Shown piece after piece: positions 50,955 to 60,072 of a DNA stretch of 64,000 nucleotides (positions are counted from its first letter, which is position 1; every line of letters starts with the position of its first letter). Below the pieces are notes generated by a model, which was not told the DNA's origin, searched no databases, and saw only the letters and a program-made list of their open reading frames with translations. Both the position numbers and the translations under genes were made by a program. The stretch covers positions 676,528 through 740,527 of the forward strand of contig NZ_JAEVYN010000002.1 in the NCBI RefSeq assembly GCF_016807185.1, read 5' to 3'. Source of the stretch: Leptolyngbya sp. Cla-17. Lineage in GTDB: Bacteria; Cyanobacteriota; Cyanobacteriia; Leptolyngbyales; Leptolyngbyaceae.

Positions 50955-53198
50955 TTAATCTTCGCTCTGGCTCAGGCGGTGGAGGTTTAGAACATCACTG
51001 AGCTTTTTGACCTGAGCAAAAGTACGTTCAAGCTGGTCATGATTGCGGACATCGATACCTAAGTCAATTACTGCCGTCTGGTCAGGAAAGGTTCTGACTT
51101 GGGCATTACGAACATTGATATTATTATCAGTCAGACGAGATAGAATGTCTTTGAGTACGCCAACCCGGTCAATAACTGTAATTTGTATATCAATAGGATA
51201 GGTTTGTGGGCGCTCTCCTTCTTGAGTAGAATTCCAGCTAACTGGAACTAGGCGATCGCCCGGCACCTGCTCAACATTTGAACACCCTTGTCGATGAATG
51301 GAGATACCTCGGTTGCTTCTGGTCACTACACCAATAATGGGTTCCCCAGGAACAGGAGTGCAGCAGCCTGCTAAGTGATACAGTAGCCCTTCTACGCCAA
51401 TAATTGGAGATTTGCAAGGCGAAGGGAGTGCCTTGGGTGTTGTTGAAGGCAGTAATAATTGGGGAACAGTGGCGATCGGTTGTTGTGCTTTAACCGTTTC
51501 TCGCAGGCGATTGACTACGTGGTTTAAGGTGATTTCTCCATACCCTATGGCTGCTAGTAGATCATCTACGCTGTGATAATTACATCGTTCTACAGTTGCC
51601 AGCATAGGTGCTGATTTGAGCAATGCTTCAAACCCGTTTTTCCCTAGCTCACGCTCTAGCATTTCTCGCCCACGAGCTAAGTTTTCATCGCGGTGCGATC
51701 GCTTATACCACTGTCGAATCCGGTTACGGGCACTCGTCGTAACCACAAAATTCAACCAGTCTAAGCTTGGATGAGAACTTTTGTTCGTCAGAATTTCAAT
51801 AATGTCTCCATTCTTTAAAGGAGTGTCTAAGGTCATCATCCGACCATTGATGCGGGTTCCGGCGCAGTGGTTTCCCACCTCGGTATGAATCCGATAGGCA
51901 AAATCTACCGCCGTTGCGCCACGTCCTAATGACACGACATCGCTTTGGGGTGTGAACACATACACTTCCCCATCAAATAGATCCTCTCTGATGCTTTCTA
52001 AATACTCTTGAGCATCTTTCAGATCACTTTGCCAATCTAATAGTTGCCGGAGCCAGGTAAATTTTTCATCCGTCCCTGTCATATTCCCGTTGGAATTGCC
52101 TGCCTCTTTATATTTCCAGTGGGCGGCAATTCCATACTCAGCAATATGGTGCATTTCTAAAGTGCGAATTTGCACTTCTAAGGGTCTACCTGTAGTACCA
52201 ACTACAACCGTATGCAAGGATTGATAGCGGTTGGGTTTGGGTAAGCCAATATAGTCTTTAAATCGTCCGGGAATAGGACGAAACATATCATGGACGATCG
52301 CTAATGCCCTGTAGCAGTCTTCGTTCGCTTCTACAATGATGCGAACCGCAGCAACATCATAAATTTCGTCATAGCCCTTTTGTTGCTGCTGCATCTTTTG
52401 ATAAATGCCATACAGATGCTTGGGTCGTCCGCTGAGATCAAACACCCGAATACCGATATGTTCTAGGCGATCGCGCAGATTATTTGCTAGTTCATTAAGC
52501 TGCGTTTCGCGATCAATCCGTTTTTCTGCAACTAATTCTTGGATACTTCGGTAAGCATCTGGCTCTAAATATTTAAACGAGAGATCCTCCAATTCCCACT
52601 TTAATCGCCCAATCCCCAAGCGGTTCGCCAAAGGAGCAAAAATTTCTCGCGTTTCCAGAGCAATTTGACATCGTTTTGCATCCGATAAATGCTCTAGCGT
52701 TCGCATGTTGTGTAAGCGGTCTGCTAGCTTTACCACAATCACCCGGATGTCTTGCGCCATTGCCAAGAACATGCGGCGAAAGTTTTCTGCTTGACGCTCA
52801 GTTTTACTAGAAAAGTTGAACTTAGAAAGCTTGGTCACCCCTTCTACTAACAGGCGAACCTCCTTACCAAATTGCGCTTCCAACTCATCAGAGGTAATTT
52901 CAGTATCTTCTACCACATCATGCAGAAATCCTGCCGCAATCATGGCACTGCCACCACCCAAATCGCGCAGTAGCCCTGCTACAGCAATCGGATGCATGAT
53001 GTATGGTTCTCCCGAAGCCCGATATTGTCCTTGATGAAGGCGATAGGCGAACTCAAAAGCGCGACAGACTAGATCAGCATCAGTTCGAGTCGTTTGCGCC
53101 TCACTACAATCAGCGGCTACTTGGCGGGTGGTTAAGCACGCTTGTAGCCATTCGGGGACGGTAAACTCAGAGAAAGATGCCGGAGCGGTAAGGTTCAT
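50955..53198 (-). CDS. relA/spoT: Bifunctional (p)ppGpp synthetase/hydrolase
   Basis: Rel enzyme of the stringent response, 747 residues. The HD hydrolase domain has the metal ligands in EPYIMHPIAVAGLLRDLG, AAGFLHDVVEDTEIT and VVKLADRLHNMRTLEHL. The synthetase domain follows with VAAVRIIVEANEDCYRALAI and RFKDYIGLPKPNRYQSLHTV. The regulatory half has TGS (EVYVFTPQSDVVSLGRGATA), a helical/zinc-finger region (LAGCCTPVPGEPIIG) and a C-terminal ACT domain (DRVGVLKDILSRLTDNNINV). Both active sites look intact, so a single Rel makes and degrades the alarmone. Confidence 0.95.
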   Translation of the reverse strand: MNLTAPASFSEFTVPEWLQACLTTRQVAADCSEAQTTRTDADLVCRAFEFAYRLHQGQYRASGEPYIMHPIAVAGLLRDLGGGSAMIAAGFLHDVVEDTEITSDELEAQFGKEVRLLVEGVTKLSKFNFSSKTERQAENFRRMFLAMAQDIRVIVVKLADRLHNMRTLEHLSDAKRCQIALETREIFAPLANRLGIGRLKWELEDLSFKYLEPDAYRSIQELVAEKRIDRETQLNELANNLRDRLEHIGIRVFDLSGRPKHLYGIYQKMQQQQKGYDEIYDVAAVRIIVEANEDCYRALAIVHDMFRPIPGRFKDYIGLPKPNRYQSLHTVVVGTTGRPLEVQIRTLEMHHIAEYGIAAHWKYKEAGNSNGNMTGTDEKFTWLRQLLDWQSDLKDAQEYLESIREDLFDGEVYVFTPQSDVVSLGRGATAVDFAYRIHTEVGNHCAGTRINGRMMTLDTPLKNGDIIEILTNKSSHPSLDWLNFVVTTSARNRIRQWYKRSHRDENLARGREMLERELGKNGFEALLKSAPMLATVERCNYHSVDDLLAAIGYGEITLNHVVNRLRETVKAQQPIATVPQLLLPSTTPKALPSPCKSPIIGVEGLLYHLAGCCTPVPGEPIIGVVTRSNRGISIHRQGCSNVEQVPGDRLVPVSWNSTQEGERPQTYPIDIQITVIDRVGVLKDILSRLTDNNINVRNAQVRTFPDQTAVIDLGIDVRNHDQLERTFAQVKKLSDVLNLHRLSQSED

Positions 53199-53472
53199 GA
53201 GATCGAGCGAATGGTGGTAAAAAGCTCAAACAAATGAATAGATATCTCTACTAATCTAGCTTGAAGGATTAGCTAGCTATGCAAGAAACTGCGAAGAAGC
53301 AATATCTTAATCAATCGCGTTAGAAGTATCCTTGGATTATGCAGCCAATTGTATAAAAAAGGGCTAAAAATAAAGACTTTAACGCTTTATCTAAGCAATG
53401 GTTGAAGATATGAAATTTTAGAATGCCTTTTAACACATCTTAGCAACACAAGTAAAAATTCCCACGGCAAAT

Positions 53473-54072
53473 CTATAAACTCTGGGTAGATTCTTCCCCC
53501 TCACCTTCAGCCGAAGGGATGAGTAAATTATCAATTGACTCATCAGGAATTAACCCCGCAGGAGGAGTAATTTCGAGGCGGCGGCGGTGTAAATCAACGA
53601 TGGGCACGATCGCCATTACAAAAGGAATTAATACAGTGCTTGCTTCTGGGTCGGGACGTTGCACTTCCAAAAGGTGATTTCCAGCAGGGATCAAGCTGAC
53701 AACTGTGCCTACCAAGGTTTGTGTTGCTTGATCAAACACTTCTAGACCAATCAAGTCTGGAATATGAAATTCGCCTTCTTCTAATGCAGGGCGATCGCCT
53801 TCAGGCACCATCAGTTTAGAATCGCGTAGACCTTCAGCATCGGTGATTGTATTAATTCCCTCTAGCTGGACAACGTATAAACCCTTGCCATCTAAATAAC
53901 GCCCACGAAGCAGTTGGGTTGGCTGCGGATCTTTACCTCCGGGTCTTAGCAGCCAGCGTTTACCGGGTTCCAAAAAGCGCTCAGGAAAATCGGTATTGGG
54001 ATACACTCGAACTTCACCTTTCAGCCCTTGCGTTGAAACAATTTTGCCAATTTCAATAAAGCGATCGGTCAT
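53473..54072 (-). CDS. rimM: 16S rRNA processing/ribosome maturation factor RimM
   Basis: A 199-residue assembly factor for the 30S head. The N-terminal barrel carries EIGKIVSTQGLKGEVRVYPN and DFPERFLEPGKRWLL, and the PRC-barrel second half has IPDLIGLEVFD, GTVVSLIPAGNHLLEV and the ending IVDLHRRRLEITPPAGL. The C-terminal 25 residues are an acidic tail. Upstream of relA in order on this strand, separated from it by 274 bases of AT-rich DNA. A CCGTGGGAATTTTT sequence lies right after the stop, without the pairing arm of the porin/apcD elements. Confidence 0.93.
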   Translation of the reverse strand: MTDRFIEIGKIVSTQGLKGEVRVYPNTDFPERFLEPGKRWLLRPGGKDPQPTQLLRGRYLDGKGLYVVQLEGINTITDAEGLRDSKLMVPEGDRPALEEGEFHIPDLIGLEVFDQATQTLVGTVVSLIPAGNHLLEVQRPDPEASTVLIPFVMAIVPIVDLHRRRLEITPPAGLIPDESIDNLLIPSAEGEGEESTQSL

Positions 54073-54237
54073 GGTGACAAGTCATAAAGAGAGCAGGATG
54101 GTGATCGTATTAGCGTGATGGCGATCGTATTATGAGTTTTGCACTTTGAACGCAAAATAGTACAGAGATGTACAAGCCATCAGAGTACTTGCACTAGATG
54201 CTGTTTGCACATAGATCCATATTTTTGATTTTAGAGT

Positions 54238-55077
54238 ATGTCTATTTGGGAACTTGATTTTTATCGTCGCCCGCTTCAAGACGAGGCAGGAAACGCTTTG
54301 TGGGAACTGCTGATTTGCGATCGCCAAGGCAACCTTCAGCACTCGTTTTTTTGCGCTCAGTCGCAAGCAACAGCAGACTGGCTCAGACAGCAGCTACAGC
54401 AGCTCTTAACAGATGGACACCCTAAGCCAGAGCGGATTTGCGTTTTTCGTCCTCAATCTTTTTCTTTGCTAGAAACTGCCGCTCAGCCTTTAGGGATTGA
54501 GGTGGAGCCGACTCGGCACACCCCCACGTTAAAGCGCTTGCTAGAGGAGCGATCGCTGGTTTATCCTACTTATCCTTACTACACAAGCCAACCGTATCAG
54601 CCAGTTGCCCTAGATAAACCCCCACCCCTACCCGTTTCTGAAAATCTCTTGGGCGTTCAGTGGCGTTTTGCATCCTTACCAGCGGGCGACTTGATCCCAG
54701 CATTTTCAGACCGTTTGATTCCCATTCTCAATATGCCGCCTGAGATTTTGCCGCTTAGCTTGGGGTTGGCATCCACGGTATTAATCTCAGGCGTGGTAAT
54801 TGATGGGGGGCGACGTTCTATGCAGCTAGCTCGTTGGCTAGAAAAGATTTGCCCCGTCTCGTTGAGCTATATACCCGGTACACCGGATGGCTTGATTTTA
54901 GAGGCAGGTTTAGTTGATCGTTGGGTGATGGCAACTTTTGATGATGCAGAAATGGCGATCGCCGCTCAAACCTACGAAGTAAGAAAGCAATTAGGAAAGG
55001 GACTTCATTTTTTGCTAATTCAACCAGATGATTCGGGGATGACCTACACTGCGCTTTGGTTGCTGAAACAGGAGTGA
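54238..55077 (+). CDS. Tab2/Atab2-type RNA-binding protein (DUF1092)
   Basis: A 279-residue homologue of the plastid proteins Tab2/ATAB2, which bind the 5' leader of photosystem mRNAs (psaB in algae, also psbA in plants) and promote translation. Family blocks seen: SIWELDFYRRPLQDEAGNALW, ICDRQGN, ERICVFRPQSFSLLETAAQ, and the C-terminal WLEKICPVSLSYIPGTPDGL, MATFDDAEMAIAAQTYEVRK with LHFLLIQPDDSGMTYTALWL. The function in cyanobacteria is inferred from the plastid relatives. Confidence 0.9.
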   Translation: MSIWELDFYRRPLQDEAGNALWELLICDRQGNLQHSFFCAQSQATADWLRQQLQQLLTDGHPKPERICVFRPQSFSLLETAAQPLGIEVEPTRHTPTLKRLLEERSLVYPTYPYYTSQPYQPVALDKPPPLPVSENLLGVQWRFASLPAGDLIPAFSDRLIPILNMPPEILPLSLGLASTVLISGVVIDGGRRSMQLARWLEKICPVSLSYIPGTPDGLILEAGLVDRWVMATFDDAEMAIAAQTYEVRKQLGKGLHFLLIQPDDSGMTYTALWLLKQE

Positions 55078-55138
55078 AGTGGGGAGACTCTCAAAGTTGG
55101 ATAGCACATGTCCAACGGTGAATCCTATTGCACCTAAA

Positions 55139-55828
55139 TCACGTTGGTAGGTCTGTAAACAAGATTTCTGGTTCCTCCAAGGCAGAATATTCCATAAATC
55201 CTTCTTGACAGGATTTTGAGCTGGTAAATCGGGCGAGTACTTCGGGATGAATTGGCTCGATGGTACGACTGATCTGGCTAATAAAAAAGTTGAATTCCAC
55301 AGTGCCCAAACGGATGCGATCGCCATCTTTTAGTAGCTGTCGTTGTTGAAGACGGGTGCCGTTCAAATATGAGCCGTTCATGCTGTTGAGATCAACCAGG
55401 TGAAAACCTTCTTGCAAAACAAACATGATAACGGCATGACGACGAGACAAGAGGCGATCGCGCAAGGGTAATGCAGCTCCCCGATTTCGTCCAATAGTCC
55501 ATACCATTTGGGGTTGGAATAGAGTGAGCGATTCACCCAGCAAATTAGTGATCAGATACGATTGTTGACCCTGAATAACCCCCTGAATGTAATGCTTCAA
55601 AGGCATTTCAGGAGGTACACCAAAACTTTCAGCCCCTTCACTGCTAGGAGTTTCCTCCAAATCAATCATTAGCGTTGGAGCTTTGGCAAACGCGATATCC
55701 TCTCCATCTCCATCCATCACTGAAGAAGTCTCAAAGGTTTTTGGCAAAATGACCTGAGAAGCTTCTGCTGTTGCTCGCTCAGATGTCCCATGAATGGAAC
55801 TTTTATTTAAGGACGGCTCAGGACTCAT
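55139..55828 (-). CDS. FHA domain protein
   Basis: A 229-residue protein with a forkhead-associated domain at about residues 110-190, which binds phosphothreonine peptides. The core motifs are intact: TIGRNRGAALPLRD, LLSRRHAVIMF and LVDLNSMNGSYLNG, with the Arg, Ser-His and Asn residues that bind phosphate. The N-terminal 100 residues are Ser/Thr/Glu rich and probably disordered. The partner kinase is not in the window. Confidence 0.88.
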   Translation of the reverse strand: MSPEPSLNKSSIHGTSERATAEASQVILPKTFETSSVMDGDGEDIAFAKAPTLMIDLEETPSSEGAESFGVPPEMPLKHYIQGVIQGQQSYLITNLLGESLTLFQPQMVWTIGRNRGAALPLRDRLLSRRHAVIMFVLQEGFHLVDLNSMNGSYLNGTRLQQRQLLKDGDRIRLGTVEFNFFISQISRTIEPIHPEVLARFTSSKSCQEGFMEYSALEEPEILFTDLPT

Positions 55829-56381
55829 TCAGTACTCCCCGGACATGACATAATTTCTGACGATAAACTTCTAACTGTGATCAAAAGAACCGATAGGAAA
55901 GGAGCTATTGGAATTCTTTTGGCTCTTGGCAACACAACTTTTCTTAACGGCAACATAGGTAGGCATCGTTTGGGATTTTGGCTGGTGGTGGATGAATCCT
56001 TGCCTCAGTCCTTCCAAAAATAGCCCAAAAACAACATATTGTTATTTAACAACACGTAGGCAACGAAGCCATCTAGAATCACTGCTTTGAAGTACTAGGT
56101 TGTATACGTGACAACGTTTCAAACTTTGGTGCGATGTAAATTACTTGCTTAGAGTTCCCTGAAAGCAACCACATACAACAACTTTAACTAATGAGGGGTC
56201 AGGAAAGCTACGAGTCCCGTATTGTAACGATACTCCTGCTGCACAGGTAAACTAAAGCGCCCAGATAACATGGACTTCCCGCAATAATTGAGCGGTTTGC
56301 CAGACCTTTCGCGATGAGAAGCAGGAATCAAGAGCCATCTTGGGAAGTTTGCGCTTTAGCCTATCGGGTCGTCAGGAAATA
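55829..56381. other. 553-base gap without a recognised gene
   Basis: The longest gene-free stretch apart from the mobile island. It contains CAACATATTGTTATTTAAC near 56031 and several short pyrimidine-rich tracts, but no convincing frame, tRNA-like cloverleaf or strong hairpin with T-run. A small RNA is possible; nothing in the sequence proves it. Confidence 0.4.
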
Positions 56382-58457
56382 TCACGACGATAAGTAGGTA
56401 TAGCGACTCAGGCTCCGTTCATAGTTTTGCAGGAGCAGTTGAGAGTCTTGCAGACTAATCCGCTTTTCTTGCAGGGCCTGTTCGGTTTGCTGACGAATGC
56501 TTTCGACTAGATCTTCTGAGTCGTACTGAACATAGCCCAGTACCTCCGTCATGGTGTCACCTTTGACTACATGGTCAATTTGATAGCCCTTGTTGGGTGT
56601 AAGAGTGATGTGGACGGCATTCGTATCGCCAAACAGGTTATGCAGGTTGCCCATGATTTCTTGGTAGGCACCGCCCAAAAACATTGCTAAATAGTAGGGT
56701 TGATCCGCGTGGAGTGGGTGCAGCTCTAACACATGCTTCACGTCGCGCAGGTCGATGAACTGATCGATTTTGCCATCGCTATCGCAGGTAAGATCTGCCA
56801 GGGTTGCTCGTTTGGTTGGCTCTTCGTCTAGTCGATGGATAGGCATGATCGGAAAAAGCTGATCGATCGCCCAACTGTCCGGTGCAGACTGGAACACCGA
56901 CAGGTTGATGTAATAGATCGATGCCATGATTTTTTCCAGATCTTCCAAATCATCGGGCACATAGTCTTGCTGACGGGCAATCTCTAAAATCTTTTGGCAG
57001 CACGCCCAAAATAGCCGTTCAGCACGGGCACGCTCTGTCAGGCTGACGTAGCCAAAGTTAAACAAGCTGACGGCTTCTTCTTTAAACTGAGCCGCATCAT
57101 GGTAGGCCTCCTGATAGTTATCCATCGTGAGGGAGTCGTAGGTTTCCCAAAGATTGCGGATAATCAAGTGCTCTTCTTCCCGCACAGGTTCTGGTGCGCC
57201 TGTGGGCACATCGCTCGTACTTAATATGTTGAAGACTAGCACCGATTGATGAGACGCGATCGCCCGTCCGCTTTCGCTGATCAGCGTTGGCATGGGGATA
57301 CCCCGTTCAACGCAAGCTTCTTTAACCTCCGCCACAATGTCGTTGGCGTAGTTTTGTACGTTGTAGTTTTTAGAGGCGTAGAAGTTAGTTTTGGAGCCGT
57401 CATAATCTACACCTAATCCGCCACCCACATCCAGGTAGCGCATTCCAGCGCCCAACTTTGCCAGTTCTACGTAAACCTGACTGGCTTCTCGGATGGCATC
57501 TTTGACGACAGAGATTGCCGAAATTTGGGAGCCGATGTGATAGTGCAAAAGCTGAAGTGAATCGAGCAAATCCGCTTCCCGCAGCATATCGACGGTCTGA
57601 AGGATTTCGGGAATGGTCAAGCCAAACTTAGCACGATCGCCTGCTGAAGTTCCCCAACGCCCAATTCCCTTACTGCTCAGCTTCACTCGTACACCGACGA
57701 CTGGAGAAATCCCCAATTTGCGGCTAGCGGCAATCACCATCGGAACTTCTTCAATCTGCTCCAGCACGATGATGGCAATTTTGCCCAACTGCTGCGCCAA
57801 AATTGCCATCTCAACATATTCTCGGTCTTTGTAGCCGTTGCATATCAGCAAAGCCCCCGGCGTTTTTAGGTTTGCCAGAGCAATCATTAGTTCGGGCTTG
57901 GAACCCGCTTCTAGTCCAAATTGGTAAGGTTTGCCAAATTTGACGAGCGACTCGACCAAGTGGCGCTGCTGGTTACATTTCACCGGAAATACGCCGCGAT
58001 AGGCACCTTCATAGTTATAACGGGCAATCGCTTTGGCAAATGCTGCGTTCAGCCGCTCAATCCGGTCTTCTAAAATATCTGAGAAGCGAATCAGGAGGGG
58101 AAGGTTTAGGTTTCGTAGCTTGAGGGAATTGACCAGTTCATACAAATCTAGGGAACCGCCGCGATCGCCTTGGGGAGAAACAGTCACATGTCCTGCGGCA
58201 TTGATGGAAAAGTAAGGTTCACCCCAGCCGTTGATCCGGTACAGTTCTTCGCTATTTTCAATTGTCCAGGTTGAGGAAGTGACGGGAGTCTGAGCGGTCG
58301 CTGATTGGTGCCGATTTGTACGCTTTTCGCGATCGCGCTTCATTTCAAGTCCCGCCTCCTGAGGCGCTTCAACTGCCTTAGACTGATTCTTTGCTGTCTT
58401 TGGCTGATCCAATGACTCTTCAGCATCAGCATTCGTCGCAGTTAAGCGTCTTCCCAT
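56382..58457 (-). CDS. speA: Biosynthetic arginine decarboxylase
   Basis: PLP enzyme that makes agmatine from arginine, the first step of polyamine synthesis and of one arginine-breakdown route. The 691-residue protein has the family's ALR-like domain: FPVKCNQQRHLVESLVKFG (PLP lysine), GLEAGSKPELMIAL, LLHYHIGSQISAI, YLDVGGGLGVDYDGSKT and PTLISESGRAIASHQSVLV. The C-terminal region ends ITLTPNKGYQIDHVVKGDT. The N-terminus has a Lys/Gln/Arg-rich extension of about 70 residues before WTIENSEELYRINGWG. Confidence 0.95.
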   Translation of the reverse strand: MGRRLTATNADAEESLDQPKTAKNQSKAVEAPQEAGLEMKRDREKRTNRHQSATAQTPVTSSTWTIENSEELYRINGWGEPYFSINAAGHVTVSPQGDRGGSLDLYELVNSLKLRNLNLPLLIRFSDILEDRIERLNAAFAKAIARYNYEGAYRGVFPVKCNQQRHLVESLVKFGKPYQFGLEAGSKPELMIALANLKTPGALLICNGYKDREYVEMAILAQQLGKIAIIVLEQIEEVPMVIAASRKLGISPVVGVRVKLSSKGIGRWGTSAGDRAKFGLTIPEILQTVDMLREADLLDSLQLLHYHIGSQISAISVVKDAIREASQVYVELAKLGAGMRYLDVGGGLGVDYDGSKTNFYASKNYNVQNYANDIVAEVKEACVERGIPMPTLISESGRAIASHQSVLVFNILSTSDVPTGAPEPVREEEHLIIRNLWETYDSLTMDNYQEAYHDAAQFKEEAVSLFNFGYVSLTERARAERLFWACCQKILEIARQQDYVPDDLEDLEKIMASIYYINLSVFQSAPDSWAIDQLFPIMPIHRLDEEPTKRATLADLTCDSDGKIDQFIDLRDVKHVLELHPLHADQPYYLAMFLGGAYQEIMGNLHNLFGDTNAVHITLTPNKGYQIDHVVKGDTMTEVLGYVQYDSEDLVESIRQQTEQALQEKRISLQDSQLLLQNYERSLSRYTYLSS

Positions 58458-58575
58458 TCTTTTTTCCTATGATTGTTACGGCTTATCAGACTTGATAGTC
58501 TAGCGCAATCATTGAAGAACTGCGCGTCGGGCAGGATACGGTATGGAAAAAAGTAAAAGGTAGTGGAGTCAAACT

Positions 58576-60072
58576 TTAAGGGTCTAAATCGAGGGGTAAG
58601 GTGACGCTGACGGTTGTGCCTACTCCCACTTGGCTGGTGAGATTAATTTGACCGGAATGAGCCTCTACACAGCGCTTGACGATCGCCAATCCCAGCCCCG
58701 TACCTTGAATCGACGTGACATTAGCAGCCCGAAAAAAGGACTCAAACAATCGGGGTTGATCCGCTTCGGAAATTCCAATGCCTTGATCCTGCACTGAAAG
58801 CGTTGCAATCCGGTTGGATGCGTCAATCCTGAGAGTCAGTTGCACCGTAGTGCCAGGTGGAGAATATTTAATTGCATTGGATAATAGGTTGGTCAAAATG
58901 TAGCGCAAGAGCCTTTCATCTATCCAGGCATTTTGGCTATCTCCTTGACTATTAAAGACAATATTGTGAGAACGACCGTCAAACATTAAAAACTCTTCAG
59001 CTAGATCTTGACAGAATTGTTCCAGGTGAAGCGGAGCAGGCTGATAAACCAGCCGATCTGCTTCGGCTTGCCCCATAAATAATACGTCTTCCATCAATTG
59101 GTTCATGGAGCGAACAGAGATTTTAATTCGTTGTAGGTAAGCGTGTTTTTGAGTTTCTGTCAGATTCTGTCTGACTTCTAATAGCTCTGTGGCGGTACGA
59201 ACGATGGCTAAGGGGTTGCGAAATTCGTGAGAAACAGTGGAGACAAACTGAGATTTTAGCCGATTGAGTTCTTTTTCTTTTTCTAATGCTTGAGATAGCA
59301 GTTCGGTCTGGCGGCGATCGCTGATATTCCAAAACACGACGACAGCTCCCAGTATTTCGCCGGAGAGTCGCTTGAGCGGAGAGGCGCTGTCGCCAATAGG
59401 GATTAGGCTTCCAGTTTTGGTGACCAACGCAGTGAAGTGGTCTAGATACGCGACCTGTTGAGATTTTAATACTTTGGAGATCGGGTTTTCGGCAGGCGTT
59501 TCAGTCACTTCATTGATTAGCTGAAATACATTCGTCACCGATTGCCCTAGGGCTTCGTCTTGTTGCCATTCCGTTAACATTTCGGCGGCGGGGTTCATAA
59601 ATGTGATTACGCCCTCAGCATCCGTGGCAATCACGGCATCACTCATGGAATGTAGCAACGTTGCCAGTTGGTCTCGATTGTCTTGCAGTTCGCGGGCAAC
59701 TTGATGTTTGAATAGACCGACCTCAACGGCAACGCGTAAATCGTCGGCGGTAAAGGGTTTCACAATATAGCCAAAGGGTTGAGTTGCCTTTGCTCGTTGG
59801 AGGGTGCTGTCGTCGGCATAGGCGGTCAGGTAGATAATTGGAATATCAACCTGTTCTCGAATCTGACCAGCGGTTGTAATCCCATCCATAGAGCCTTTTA
59901 AGACAATATCCATGAGGATGAGATCGGGCTGAGTTTCAATGACTTTGGCGATCGCCATTTCACCCGATGAAGCAGTGCCTGTCACGATGTATCCCAACTG
60001 GTTTAGTTGACTGGTAATTGTTTTAGCGACGATTACTTCATCTTCAACAACCAAAATCTTCGTGCTAGCCAT
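58576..60072 (-). CDS. Hybrid response regulator/histidine kinase (REC-PAS-HisKA-HATPase)
   Basis: A 498-residue signalling protein. The receiver at residues 1-120 has the acidic ends VVEDEV, phosphoacceptor LILMDIVLKGSMD and the VKPFTADDL lysine. A PAS domain follows (ATLLHSMSDAVIATDAEGVI). The kinase core has the H box FVSTVSHEFRNPLAIVRT near residue 277, an N box NLLSNAIKYSPPG and G boxes DQGIGISEADQPRLFE and GTGLGLAIVKRCVEAHSG. Its ATG follows immediately after the TGA of the upstream kinase gene, which suggests coupled translation and one signalling pathway. Signal unknown. Confidence 0.93.
   Translation of the reverse strand: MASTKILVVEDEVIVAKTITSQLNQLGYIVTGTASSGEMAIAKVIETQPDLILMDIVLKGSMDGITTAGQIREQVDIPIIYLTAYADDSTLQRAKATQPFGYIVKPFTADDLRVAVEVGLFKHQVARELQDNRDQLATLLHSMSDAVIATDAEGVITFMNPAAEMLTEWQQDEALGQSVTNVFQLINEVTETPAENPISKVLKSQQVAYLDHFTALVTKTGSLIPIGDSASPLKRLSGEILGAVVVFWNISDRRQTELLSQALEKEKELNRLKSQFVSTVSHEFRNPLAIVRTATELLEVRQNLTETQKHAYLQRIKISVRSMNQLMEDVLFMGQAEADRLVYQPAPLHLEQFCQDLAEEFLMFDGRSHNIVFNSQGDSQNAWIDERLLRYILTNLLSNAIKYSPPGTTVQLTLRIDASNRIATLSVQDQGIGISEADQPRLFESFFRAANVTSIQGTGLGLAIVKRCVEAHSGQINLTSQVGVGTTVSVTLPLDLDP

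Noticed and set aside
53455..53472. CCGTGGGAATTTTT after rimM, resembling the ends of the porin and apcD hairpin elements
   Set aside because: The matching 5' arm TTCCCACGG is absent upstream, so it is not a third copy of the structured element.
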